Source of the DNA: CAJBNH01 sp964447285
GTDB lineage: Bacteria > Myxococcota_A > UBA9042
Assembly (NCBI GenBank): GCA_964447285.1
Contig: CAYURO010000004.1
Coordinates: 1-64,000 of the forward strand
DNA: 64,000 nt
Direction of reading: 5' to 3'
Each line of letters opens with the position of its first letter. Within the stretch, counting starts at the first letter, position 1. The notes below the pieces were generated by a model. That model was not told the DNA's origin. It made no database searches and saw only the letters and a program-made list of their open reading frames with translations. Below, one piece after another: positions 37,144 through 45,332 of this stretch. Both the position numbers and the translations under genes were made by a program.

Positions 37144-40100
37144 GTGGCCAAGATCTTCCTGCCGCCCGCCCGGACCGCCGTCTTGACGACGCTTTCGCTC
37201 CTTCTGCTTTCAGCGGGTTGCGTGCGCTCGCCCGATGAGCTTGCGCGCAACGCCTCGGGCGTCCTTTGGCACTCGCCTGCCGCTGACTACAACGCAACGC
37301 TGGACGGTAGCGCTCTGTTGGACGTGCCGGTCACCGACGTCGACTGGCCCCAGGACGCCGCGCCCGACACCTTGCCCGACGGCACCGATCTACCCGACAC
37401 GACGCCGGATCTCGCTGACGGCTCGGACACCGGGCTGCCCGACACCGACATCATCGATACCGACGTCATCGACACCGACACCGTGACGTGGCCGACGGGC
37501 CCTGCGACCTTCCTCAGCGCCGCGTCTCCCGATGGCGTTCAGGTGCGCGCCCGCTTCAACAAGCCATTGGACGTGCAGAAAGGCCAGGACCCCACGGCCT
37601 GGAGCATCACCGGTTCCGACAACTCGTCGTTGGCCGTGGCCTCTGTCAAGGTCCTGATCGACAAGCCGATCGCCGAGCTGACGCTGGCCGCCAACGCCAA
37701 GCCCAACCCCGCCGTGACGTACTACCTGCTGCCCAGCAAGGCCAAGCTCAAGGCCGCGGACGGCCAAGCCCTTTCGTCGTCGACCACCAAGGTGAAGATC
37801 ACGCGCACGGTCTACCTGCAGCTGCTGTTCCACCAGCACCAGCCCACCTACCTGGATCCGGTCGGCGACGTCCTGATGTCGCCCTGGGTTCGCAAGCACG
37901 CGACCAAGGACTACTACGACATGGCCTCGATCCTCGAGGGCTATCCGAATGTCCACCTGACGATGAACCTGACGGCCGTGCTGCTCAACCAGCTGCTGCC
38001 CTACTACGTCGACCGCCTGGGTCCGTACGTCGACACCAAGGCCACCACCATGGATGTCACGGGCTTCCTGACCAAGTGGAAGGGGCACACCGACCCGTGG
38101 GTCGACCTGCTGCTGGAACCCACACCGTCGCCAGAGACCGCGACCGAGAAGCAGCTGGGCCTGCTGTACGCCGACCCGTGGAGCTGCGTGTCGACCGCGC
38201 CCGTGCTGATGGACCGTTTTCCCGACTACAAGAAGCTGCGCGAGAAGAACCCGGCGACCTACACCAAGGCCGACTTCCTGGGGCTGAAGTTTTGGTTCGA
38301 GATCGCTTGGATGGACCCCGACTTCCTGCAAGGTCCGGTGACGCTGGCGACCGGCGACGTGGTGAACCTGACCGACTTCCTGCAGCCGCTTGCGGGCGGC
38401 AAGTATGGCTTGAAGGTGCCGCTGACCGATGAACTGGCGCGCCGTGTCGTCGTGGAAGAGTACAAGATCATGAAGGCCGTGGTGCCCATCCACAAGAAGC
38501 TGGCCTATCACCCGATCGAGCACACGGGCCAGATCGAGTTGACGACGACGCCGTTCTACCACCCCATCCTGCCGCTGGTGCAAGACACGAACCTGATGAG
38601 TCAGGGCCAGCCCTTCGACGCCAAGCCCGCGTCGCAATACAGCTATCCCAAGGACGCCGCGGCGCAGGTCGGCCGGGCGGTGGCGTACTTCGAGGACCTG
38701 TTCGGCGAGAAGCCCCGCGGCATGTGGCCTGGCGAAGGGTCGGTGGCAGAAGCGGTCGTGCAGCACTTCGTCCAACACAAGGTCATGTGGGTCGCCACCG
38801 ACCAGCAGGTGATGGCGCAAAGCGGCCAGTCGCCCGGCGGCGCCCCGCAGAACCCCTTCCAAGTCGACGTGGACACGGCGTCGGGTTCCGGCGGCTCGAT
38901 CGACGACGTGCTGGGCGTCTATTTCCGCAACACCCAGATGTCCAACGACATCGGCTTCAAGTACCAGGGCATGGCGGGCGAGGACTCGTCGAACGACCTG
39001 ATCAAGAACGTCAACGCCCAGGCCCCGTCGTTCGGATCGTCGGAAGACCGCGTGATCACGCTGATCCTCGACGGCGAGAACGCGTGGGAGACGTTCGTGA
39101 TCGAGCACGATGGCAAGGGATTTTTCCACAAGCTCTACAGCAAGTTGGAACTGGCGTTCCTGACGGGCGAGATCGTCACCGTCACCGGCAGCGAGTACTT
39201 GATGGGCAACCCGGAGCGTGGTGTGCCCGCTCACCCGGTCGACAAGCTCAAGGAGCTCGAGCCCCTGTTCCCCGGCTCGTGGATCGGCGGCACGTTCTCG
39301 ACCTGGATCGGCGAGGGAGAAGAGAACGTCGCGTGGGGCTATCTGCTGCAGGCGCGCAATGACCTTGCCAAGAGCGGACTTGTGCAGCCAGACCCGTACT
39401 TGAAGCGCCCGGTCGACACCAAGTCCATCGACTACCACACGTGGGTCGCCTTCGACGAAATCTACGCGGCAGAGGGGTCGGACTGGTTTTGGTGGTACGG
39501 ATCCGACATGACGTCGCCCAGCAACGACGACTCGCCGTTCGATCAGGGCTTCCGCGCGCATCTGGGCGGCATGTATATGCACATGAATCAGGCGCTGACG
39601 CTGCTGGGCAAGCCGACGATCACGCCGCCGGAGTTCAAACCGATCATCCAGGCCAATCCGCAAGCCCCCTTGGCGCCTCTGGATCCGCCGCCGACGCTGG
39701 ACGGTCTGTTCACGCCGAACGAGGGCGAGTGGACGGTCGACGGCGGCTTCTTCTTCGACTCGGACACATCCGGGGCAGAGGCCTCTCCCAACGACTGGTT
39801 CGCGACCGTCTATTACGGCTTCGGCAAGCAGGGCGCGAAGGATGGCGTGTACGTCGGCTTGGCCCACAACTGGAACCTGACGACGTTGTCCAAGGGCGGC
39901 ATCGGCCTGTACTTCTCGAACAAGCACATCGTGAACGCCGCAACCGGCCAAGTGACGGAGGAAGCGGGCGTGAACAAGAGCCGCAACGGCGACACCCTGA
40001 ACTTCAAGGGCAAGGGCGCCGCCCGCGAGCTGTGGATCGACCTGAAGAGCGGCAAGGCGACGCCTGAGTGGCGCAAGAGCGACGGCACGGCCAACTGGAC

Positions 40101-40764
40101 GGGCATCGCGGCGTCGGCGTTCGGCGGCAAGGTCGGAGGCCCGGTGACCGGCGGCAAGCTGCTGGAAGTCTTCATCCCGTATACGGATCTGGGGATCTCG
40201 GCCGGCGATCCGCTGCAAATGCAGCTGGTGTTCACCAAGGACGGCGTGACGAAGGACCTGGCCCCGTCGCTGGAAGCCCGGCTGCTGGTCGAGGACCCGA
40301 CGCTGGCCGTGTTCGTGACCTTCCAGTGCGACGCCAGGGGAGCGACGGCAGGCAATCCCCCGCTGGACGCCTTCGGACCGATCTACAACTGGCCGCCGCC
40401 AAACGGAAAGGGCATCGTCTACATCACGGGCAACGACCCCAAGCTGGGCATGAAGGCGAAGTGGGTGCCGAACAAGATCGGCCTGCGCGACGATGGTCTG
40501 TCGGGAGACGAGAAGGCGGGCGACAGCATCTGGTCAGGCGTGTTCGCGTTCCCGCAGGGTGCAAGCCTGAAGTACAAGTACACGATCGGCCTGCCAGAAA
40601 ATGAGGGCCAGTGGGCCGGAACCGAAGAGTTCCCCCTGACCGAGCGCGGCATCGAGATCACCAAGGACCCGACCAAGAAGAAGATGAGCGTGTCGGACGT
40701 ATTCGCCGACCGCCCGCCTGTGTCGGGTCAGCAGGGCACCAAGACGGTCATCAAGGCGCTGTAG
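37144..40764 (+). CDS. Giant GH57-family glycosidase lipoprotein
   Basis: 1206-residue lipoprotein: lipobox LSAGC, then a repetitive Asp/Thr/Pro linker (LPDTDIIDTDVIDTDTVTW), then an Ig-like SbsA-type domain (about 120-220). A glycoside hydrolase family 57 domain follows: HQHQP at 230-234, candidate nucleophile Glu531 in MWPGEGSV, and candidate acid/base Asp643 in LDGENAWE. The C-terminal part looks like beta-sandwich domains of the glucodextranase C-terminal or DOMON type (from about 850) and a last carbohydrate-binding-like domain (from about 1060). GH57 enzymes cleave or transfer alpha-glucans. Start GTG at 37144 follows GAGG; a TATACT -10-like box lies at 37099. Confidence 0.88.
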   Translation: MAKIFLPPARTAVLTTLSLLLLSAGCVRSPDELARNASGVLWHSPAADYNATLDGSALLDVPVTDVDWPQDAAPDTLPDGTDLPDTTPDLADGSDTGLPDTDIIDTDVIDTDTVTWPTGPATFLSAASPDGVQVRARFNKPLDVQKGQDPTAWSITGSDNSSLAVASVKVLIDKPIAELTLAANAKPNPAVTYYLLPSKAKLKAADGQALSSSTTKVKITRTVYLQLLFHQHQPTYLDPVGDVLMSPWVRKHATKDYYDMASILEGYPNVHLTMNLTAVLLNQLLPYYVDRLGPYVDTKATTMDVTGFLTKWKGHTDPWVDLLLEPTPSPETATEKQLGLLYADPWSCVSTAPVLMDRFPDYKKLREKNPATYTKADFLGLKFWFEIAWMDPDFLQGPVTLATGDVVNLTDFLQPLAGGKYGLKVPLTDELARRVVVEEYKIMKAVVPIHKKLAYHPIEHTGQIELTTTPFYHPILPLVQDTNLMSQGQPFDAKPASQYSYPKDAAAQVGRAVAYFEDLFGEKPRGMWPGEGSVAEAVVQHFVQHKVMWVATDQQVMAQSGQSPGGAPQNPFQVDVDTASGSGGSIDDVLGVYFRNTQMSNDIGFKYQGMAGEDSSNDLIKNVNAQAPSFGSSEDRVITLILDGENAWETFVIEHDGKGFFHKLYSKLELAFLTGEIVTVTGSEYLMGNPERGVPAHPVDKLKELEPLFPGSWIGGTFSTWIGEGEENVAWGYLLQARNDLAKSGLVQPDPYLKRPVDTKSIDYHTWVAFDEIYAAEGSDWFWWYGSDMTSPSNDDSPFDQGFRAHLGGMYMHMNQALTLLGKPTITPPEFKPIIQANPQAPLAPLDPPPTLDGLFTPNEGEWTVDGGFFFDSDTSGAEASPNDWFATVYYGFGKQGAKDGVYVGLAHNWNLTTLSKGGIGLYFSNKHIVNAATGQVTEEAGVNKSRNGDTLNFKGKGAARELWIDLKSGKATPEWRKSDGTANWTGIAASAFGGKVGGPVTGGKLLEVFIPYTDLGISAGDPLQMQLVFTKDGVTKDLAPSLEARLLVEDPTLAVFVTFQCDARGATAGNPPLDAFGPIYNWPPPNGKGIVYITGNDPKLGMKAKWVPNKIGLRDDGLSGDEKAGDSIWSGVFAFPQGASLKYKYTIGLPENEGQWAGTEEFPLTERGIEITKDPTKKKMSVSDVFADRPPVSGQQGTKTVIKAL

Positions 40765-41115
40765 ACGCAGTGGGTCCCGGCAGGTGCGGGGCGGTGCGGT
40801 GGGTCCTCGGCGCCCCTCCCGTCGCTGCTGCTCGCCCCCTCCCCACTGCATGATCTTTCGCGACGTTGGGTGATTTCGCTGGCGCAATAGGGATGGGGCA
40901 CTCGGTTTCCGGTACCAATCGGCACGGGGACTGGTACACGCTCGCAGCGGTTTCGATCAGTTGGAGCGATGTGCCCAAGCGGGTCGAATTCGCGCGGCGA
41001 CTCCACCTGTTTCGGGGTGGGTGCCAGGCAGCGGTCGCCCACAACTTGCCCGCCACCCGGTCAGAAACACCGTGGCGAGGTATCCATCTGGGAATCGTCG
41101 AGGAACCGCAGGTAC
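40765..41115. other. 351-bp non-coding region with palindromic element
   Basis: Lies between the convergent GH57 and somatomedin-B-like lipoprotein genes. The first 160 bp are taken up by copy 3 of the palindromic element; nothing recognisable was seen in 40926-41115. Confidence 0.65.
40800..40925 (+). repeat. Palindromic interspersed element, copy 3
   Basis: Core 40836-40898, from CCCCTCCCCACTGCA to CGCAATAGGGATGGGG, with loop motifs GCGACGTTGGG and TTTCGCTGG. The 5' arm GGCGCCCCTCCC and 3' arm GGGGCACTCGGTTT match copy 2. Confidence 0.8.
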
Positions 41116-42435
41116 CTACGGGCAATACTGCGCGATGTCCGGGCAGCAGTCGCCGTACTGCGCGCACTCCGTGTCGCAGTAGCAGGCGCCGGACTGGCCG
41201 CCGCAAGCGCCTTGGCAAGAATCGCCGCCGGGAGGGGTGCCGCCGCCGCCGCAATACTGCTCGTAGTCTGCGCAGCAATCGCCGTAGTCTACGCAACCGG
41301 CGTCACAGTAGCAGGCGCCCGACGCCGGCTGGCTGTCGCACAGGCCTTGGCACGAGTCGCCGCCGCCGCCACTGACGCATCCCTGTGCCTGCGCGCAGGA
41401 GGCAAGCGCGTCGTAGCCCGCCTGACCCGCCGCAGTGCCCTGATCATAGCAGGTCTGATAGCACGAGCCGTCCGGGCAGGTGTCGAAGCAGGTGAAAATG
41501 CCCTTGCAGGCCGCGCTGTTGAAACAGCCGCTGTACTCAGTGGCGCACTTCTGGGCGACGCAAGCCATCACCTGATCGCAGTCCTGGGGGCAGGTCTGGG
41601 CGGACTCGGCGGCGCTGCAGGTGCCATCGCCACACGAACCGGTGCTGCCACCGCAATCGGCCGGGCAGTTGACGGCCGTCTCGCCGGACTCGCAGGTGCC
41701 GTTGCCACACTGGGTGATGGTGCTGCAGTCGGCCGCGCAGTTGCTCTTGGTCTCGCCGGACTCGCAAGTGCCGTTGCCGCAGACGGGACCCGTGGAGCCG
41801 CAGTCGGACACGCAGTTGGTCTTGTTCTCGCCGGACTCGCACTTGCCGTTGCCGCAGACGGGGCCGGTCGTGCCGCAGTCCTGCGGGCAGGTCGACGACG
41901 TCTCGTTGGTGTCGCACTTGCCGTTGCCGCACTGGTTGGCAGCGCCGCAGTCGGCGGCGCAGTTGGCCTGGGTCTCACCGGTCTCGCACTTGCCGTCGCC
42001 GCACGTGGGGCCCTGACCGATGCAGTCGGTGTTCTGGGCGCACATCAGCAAGTTGGTCAGCGCTTGGGGCTTGCCGGACGTGTCGTAGCACGCAAGCACG
42101 CACGCCTGATTGCTGAGGGGGCACGCGTCCATGCAGGTGATGCCCTTGGTGCACGATGCGTCGCTCTTGCAGCCGTCCCACTGCGACGCGCAGGCCGCTT
42201 GGACGCACTTCAGGGCGACGGTCGGGCCTCCCGGTGTGGTGTCCTGGGGCGTGGTCGTGTCAGCCGGCGTGGTCGTGTCCTTGGTGTCGGTGATGATGGT
42301 GGTATCGCCCGATGTCTGGTCAGTCGTCGCGTCGGTGATATAGCCGCCGCCGTAACCGCCGGCCGAGCTGCCGCAGCCGCTGAAGAGGGCTACGGAGAGG
42401 GCACAGAACGCCGCACACTGGGTGAATCGCTGCAT
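41116..42435 (-). CDS. Cys-rich lipoprotein with CGNGxC repeats and two somatomedin-B-like modules
   Basis: 439-residue lipoprotein: signal ending LFSGC, Thr/Asp-rich linker, a Cys module (KCVQAACASQWDGCKSDASC), six tandem repeats of CGNGxCESGETxxNCxxDC spaced 24-26 residues apart, a second copy of the first Cys module (ACVAQKCATEYSGCFNSAAC), and two C-terminal modules with eight cysteines ordered like somatomedin B: CYCDAGCVDYGDCCADYEQYC split over a CQGLC start, and a shorter second copy ending GDCCPDIAQYC. Somatomedin-B domains are knotted protein-binding modules. A good sigma70-like promoter lies upstream. Confidence 0.82.
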   Translation of the reverse strand: MQRFTQCAAFCALSVALFSGCGSSAGGYGGGYITDATTDQTSGDTTIITDTKDTTTPADTTTPQDTTPGGPTVALKCVQAACASQWDGCKSDASCTKGITCMDACPLSNQACVLACYDTSGKPQALTNLLMCAQNTDCIGQGPTCGDGKCETGETQANCAADCGAANQCGNGKCDTNETSSTCPQDCGTTGPVCGNGKCESGENKTNCVSDCGSTGPVCGNGTCESGETKSNCAADCSTITQCGNGTCESGETAVNCPADCGGSTGSCGDGTCSAAESAQTCPQDCDQVMACVAQKCATEYSGCFNSAACKGIFTCFDTCPDGSCYQTCYDQGTAAGQAGYDALASCAQAQGCVSGGGGDSCQGLCDSQPASGACYCDAGCVDYGDCCADYEQYCGGGGTPPGGDSCQGACGGQSGACYCDTECAQYGDCCPDIAQYCP

Positions 42436-42488
42436 GTCGGATGGTCTCCTGGCGGCATGTCGTGCACCCGCCGCCTCACGGGCCCAAT

Positions 42489-42517
42489 AGAATAGGCCTC
42501 ACCGGCCCATCACTCAA
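42489..42517 (-). promoter_or_regulatory. Putative sigma70 promoter of the CGNGxC lipoprotein
   Basis: Minus strand TTGAGT, 17-nt spacer, TATTCT; leader about 47 nt before the ATG at 42435. One of the best promoter matches in the window. Confidence 0.5.
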
Positions 42518-42643
42518 GCCCGAAATGGAGGTCGGCTGATCACGGACAGGCCCGCAGACCCGCCACCTTGCACGCGATCGACTTGCATTCGCCGTGGGCT
42601 GTCCGCACAGTCCGCGACGTTGCTCCCTGCCCGCGAGGTCTCC

Positions 42644-43588
42644 GTGATCGTTCGACTGTCGCCATGTACTGCCGTCTGGTTCACCGTGGTGTTGACTGCT
42701 GCCGTCTGGTCCGCGACCGCGATGGCCACCGATGCGCCTGCCGCCCCGGTTCCGGCCCCACTGCCGGGGACTGAGGACCCTGCATTTCACGAAGCCACCG
42801 GAATCCGCAAGCGCCAGGCCGTGTCCCTGACCGGTGTGGCCGTGCCGACAAGCGAAGGGACCCGAGCCGACGCAATGGCCGCGGTGATGAAGCGCATCGC
42901 CTGCACCTGCTACAAGGACGGTGACCTTGTCATCGAAGCGGACAAAAGCGTGCTTGCGCAAGAGTGCGCTTGCCCCCACGCGCAGACCGTTCGCGAAGAC
43001 CTCGAGCGCAGCCTCGCGCCCCTCTCTACGCCCCAGCTGGCCGACAAGCGACAGGTCGCGGAGACGCTGGAAGGTACGTTTGTTCCGCTGCGCCCAGAGT
43101 ACGAGCGCGTGTTCCGGTATCCACAGGCCGACTACCTGTGGTTCATGGAGCACGTGCGCTGCGTGTGCGAGGGCTGCAAGGCCACGGTCTTCTTCAATAA
43201 GTGTCAGCTCACGTGTACGCCGGCGATCCTGTACAAGCTGCGCGCGCGGGTGTTCATGGCGATGGGCTTTTCCCGCGACGAGCTCGTGGACTACTACCTG
43301 GCGGAGTACAACGCCGACAAGGCGCCCCGCGAGCAAGCGACCCGCGACTGGTTGCTGCCCGAAAAGCAGAAGGAATACGGCTGGTTCGTTCCGGCCGTCG
43401 TCGTTCCCGGCGGCGCGCTGTTGCTGTTGTTCCTGTTGGCAGGGTGGGTGCGCAAGGGGCGGCGCGACAAGGCGACCAAGGACCTTGCGGCAGCCGCGGC
43501 GGCTCCTGACACGCCCACGCAAGCGGCGACACACGCGCGAACCCGCGAGCGACTGCGCGACGAGCTGGACAGCGACACCGAGTGGTGA
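42644..43588 (+). CDS. CcmH-like protein with two Cys modules and a C-terminal membrane helix
   Basis: 314-residue exported protein. A signal peptide (TAVWFTVVLTAAVWSATAMA) is followed by a first Cys module with CTC and ECACPHAQTVREDLERSL, then a second, VRCVCEGC ... NKCQLTC followed by MGFSRDELVDYYLAEYN, which matches the CcmH pattern (Cys pair, then GxSxxEIxxxLxxxY). A membrane helix (FVPAVVVPGGALLLLFLLAG) and a basic cytoplasmic tail follow. CcmH-type proteins reduce apocytochrome c for haem attachment. Start GTG 42644 has GAGG upstream; an upstream in-frame start lacks support. No other ccm genes nearby. Confidence 0.7.
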   Translation: MIVRLSPCTAVWFTVVLTAAVWSATAMATDAPAAPVPAPLPGTEDPAFHEATGIRKRQAVSLTGVAVPTSEGTRADAMAAVMKRIACTCYKDGDLVIEADKSVLAQECACPHAQTVREDLERSLAPLSTPQLADKRQVAETLEGTFVPLRPEYERVFRYPQADYLWFMEHVRCVCEGCKATVFFNKCQLTCTPAILYKLRARVFMAMGFSRDELVDYYLAEYNADKAPREQATRDWLLPEKQKEYGWFVPAVVVPGGALLLLFLLAGWVRKGRRDKATKDLAAAAAAPDTPTQAATHARTRERLRDELDSDTEW

Positions 43589-43600
43589 CCCGGGAAGCGA

Positions 43601-44593
43601 TCAGTCTCCCAGCCGATAGGCCTTGACTTCCGAACACTTGCCTGCGCTCACCGCCACCACCACTTGGGCGACGCCGGGGTACAGGGGCTGACCGTTCGGC
43701 GCCGCTCCGGTCAGGTCTTCGGCGGAGAAGCGTGCGTCGGTGTCGACGTGCGAGTGCCAGAACGCGACCAGCGACCGCCCCTGCTCGGCCTGCCTCGCCA
43801 CGGCTCGGGTGTCCAGTTGCCAAGCCGTCCGCGACGTGCGCGGATAACAGTCTGGGTCCGCAAGATGGCGATCGTCCTGCAGATTCCTTGTCGGCACGAC
43901 CTCGAGCCGCCCTGCCCCGTTTCGCACCAACAGACCGCAGGCTTCAGCCGGTGCTCGGGTCAGACACTCGTCCTCCAAGACGCGCATCGCCTCGGAATCC
44001 GCCAGCAGCTCGCACTGCAGCGCCGCATCGACTCGAACGATTCCCTGCGGACGCACGGACTGCGGCGTGCGCGCCAGGCGCGGCAAGAACGGGTCGGTCC
44101 AGTCCCAGCAAAGCGACAAGGGCAGCGGGTCCAGCTCAAACACGTCGTCCAGCAGCAGACCCGCCGCCGCCGCGCCCACCGCGACCGCATCCGCCGTGCC
44201 GGCGGGATGACCGACGTCCCAGCGCAGCGTGCAGACCTGGGTCGGCGTGTCGGCGGAATCCACCCGCACGACATCGACCGTCATGCCAAACTCCTTCCGG
44301 GCAAAGAAGAAGTGCGCGGCGGGCGGGCTCGCTTGCGCGGGTCCGTCCAACTGCTCGACGGCCGGGTCGAGGTCGGCCAACGCCAGCAGCTGGGCCTGCG
44401 GAATCGCCGCGCGTCCCAGTCCGGCACCGACCAGATAGCGGGCGGCGACTGCGGCGGCCTCCACCGCGACCGGCGAGCCGTCGTGCCCGAACACGGCCGC
44501 CCAGCCGTGCAGTACGGCTTGGCCGTGGAACGCCGCGCCCGGCACGAGCAGCTGCCGACCATAGCGCGCGAACACTTTGCGGGGGTCACGCAT
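43601..44593 (-). CDS. Pseudo-E1 fused to a JAMM/MPN metalloprotease domain
   Basis: 330 residues. Residues 8-190 resemble a degenerate ThiF/MoeB E1 fold: it starts with the family arm RYGRQLLVPG (10-19) and HGQAVLHG, but the nucleotide loop GxGGxG is lost (VFGHDGSPVA) and the DxNxxRQ site is absent. Residues 205-330 are a JAMM domain with the complete metal site: Glu217, His280, His282, Ser290 and Asp293 (HxHx7SxxD). JAMM enzymes cleave isopeptide or C-terminal extensions of ubiquitin-like proteins. Overlaps the upstream ThiF gene by 8 bp on the same strand, so the products are probably partners. Confidence 0.85.
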   Translation of the reverse strand: MRDPRKVFARYGRQLLVPGAAFHGQAVLHGWAAVFGHDGSPVAVEAAAVAARYLVGAGLGRAAIPQAQLLALADLDPAVEQLDGPAQASPPAAHFFFARKEFGMTVDVVRVDSADTPTQVCTLRWDVGHPAGTADAVAVGAAAAGLLLDDVFELDPLPLSLCWDWTDPFLPRLARTPQSVRPQGIVRVDAALQCELLADSEAMRVLEDECLTRAPAEACGLLVRNGAGRLEVVPTRNLQDDRHLADPDCYPRTSRTAWQLDTRAVARQAEQGRSLVAFWHSHVDTDARFSAEDLTGAAPNGQPLYPGVAQVVVAVSAGKCSEVKAYRLGD

Positions 44594-45332
44594 GGGCCCT
44601 CGCGCCGATCACCCGTGTCGCTGCACAAGGGCAGTCGGCGGCTGGGGAAACTGCCGTCCGGTGCACCCCGCGAGGGTCCAGCCGCAGCAACGCCGACTCG
44701 GCCGGGTCCACCTGCCCCTGCAGCACGGCCAGCAGTGACCGCGCGGCCCAAGCGCCGACCTGCCCCACCGCGGGTCCCATCACGCCGGCGACGGCGCATG
44801 TGCCGACACACTCAGGCGGGGGCGGCTCCTCGAACAGGCAACGGTAGCAGGCGCCGTGGGGCGTGACGGTGAACACCTGGCCCTTGCGCTGGATGGCGGC
44901 GGCGATCGTGGCGACTCGGGTGCGCCCATCCGGTCCGGGACGGATGGCCCAGTCATTCACCAGGAATTTCGAGAGCGTGTCGTCGGTCCCCTCGACCACG
45001 GCCTCGCAGCCCTGCAGCAGCTCGTCGAGGGTGTCGGCCGTCACCCGAGCCACCACGCGTTCGATGACCAGCCCCGGCACCCTGGACTGCAGCCAGCGGG
45101 CCAGCGCGTCGACCTTGGGAACGCCCAAATCGCCCTGGCCGAAAGCCACTTGCCGATGCAGATTGGCCAGTTCGACCACGTCTGGGTCCACCAACCGCAG
45201 CCGTTTCACCCCGCCCAGCGCCAACGTCCACGCGGCCGGCACGCCCAGCCCTCCGCACCCCAACACGGTCACGCAGGTCTGGTCGAGCGGGCGGCGGGCA
45301 GGCTTGGACCGCACCGGCGCCGCGCTGGTCAT
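44586..45332 (-). CDS. ThiF/MoeB-type E1-like adenylyltransferase, lacking the N-terminal RYxRQ arm
   Basis: 248-residue E1-like enzyme that should adenylate the C-terminus of a ubiquitin-like sulfur carrier. ATP site GCGGLG at 25-30, Asp49, and the D-x(6)-N-x-RQ-x(11)-K set (Asp51, Asn58, Arg60, Gln61, Lys73) are intact; CYRC and CVGTC, then CPC, provide zinc and thiol positions. The N-terminal arm present in normal ThiF/MoeB (RYxRQ, which supplies an arginine across the dimer) is missing: the protein starts only 24 residues before the Gly loop. ATG at 45332 overlaps the upstream stop (ATGA). Confidence 0.88.
   Translation of the reverse strand: MTSAAPVRSKPARRPLDQTCVTVLGCGGLGVPAAWTLALGGVKRLRLVDPDVVELANLHRQVAFGQGDLGVPKVDALARWLQSRVPGLVIERVVARVTADTLDELLQGCEAVVEGTDDTLSKFLVNDWAIRPGPDGRTRVATIAAAIQRKGQVFTVTPHGACYRCLFEEPPPPECVGTCAVAGVMGPAVGQVGAWAARSLLAVLQGQVDPAESALLRLDPRGVHRTAVSPAADCPCAATRVIGARAHA

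Noticed and set aside
37390..40218. Long antisense frame (over 900 codons) opposite the GH57 gene
   Set aside because: High GC at third positions creates stop-free antisense frames; composition is His/Arg/Val-rich without domains, while the plus-strand protein has clear motifs.
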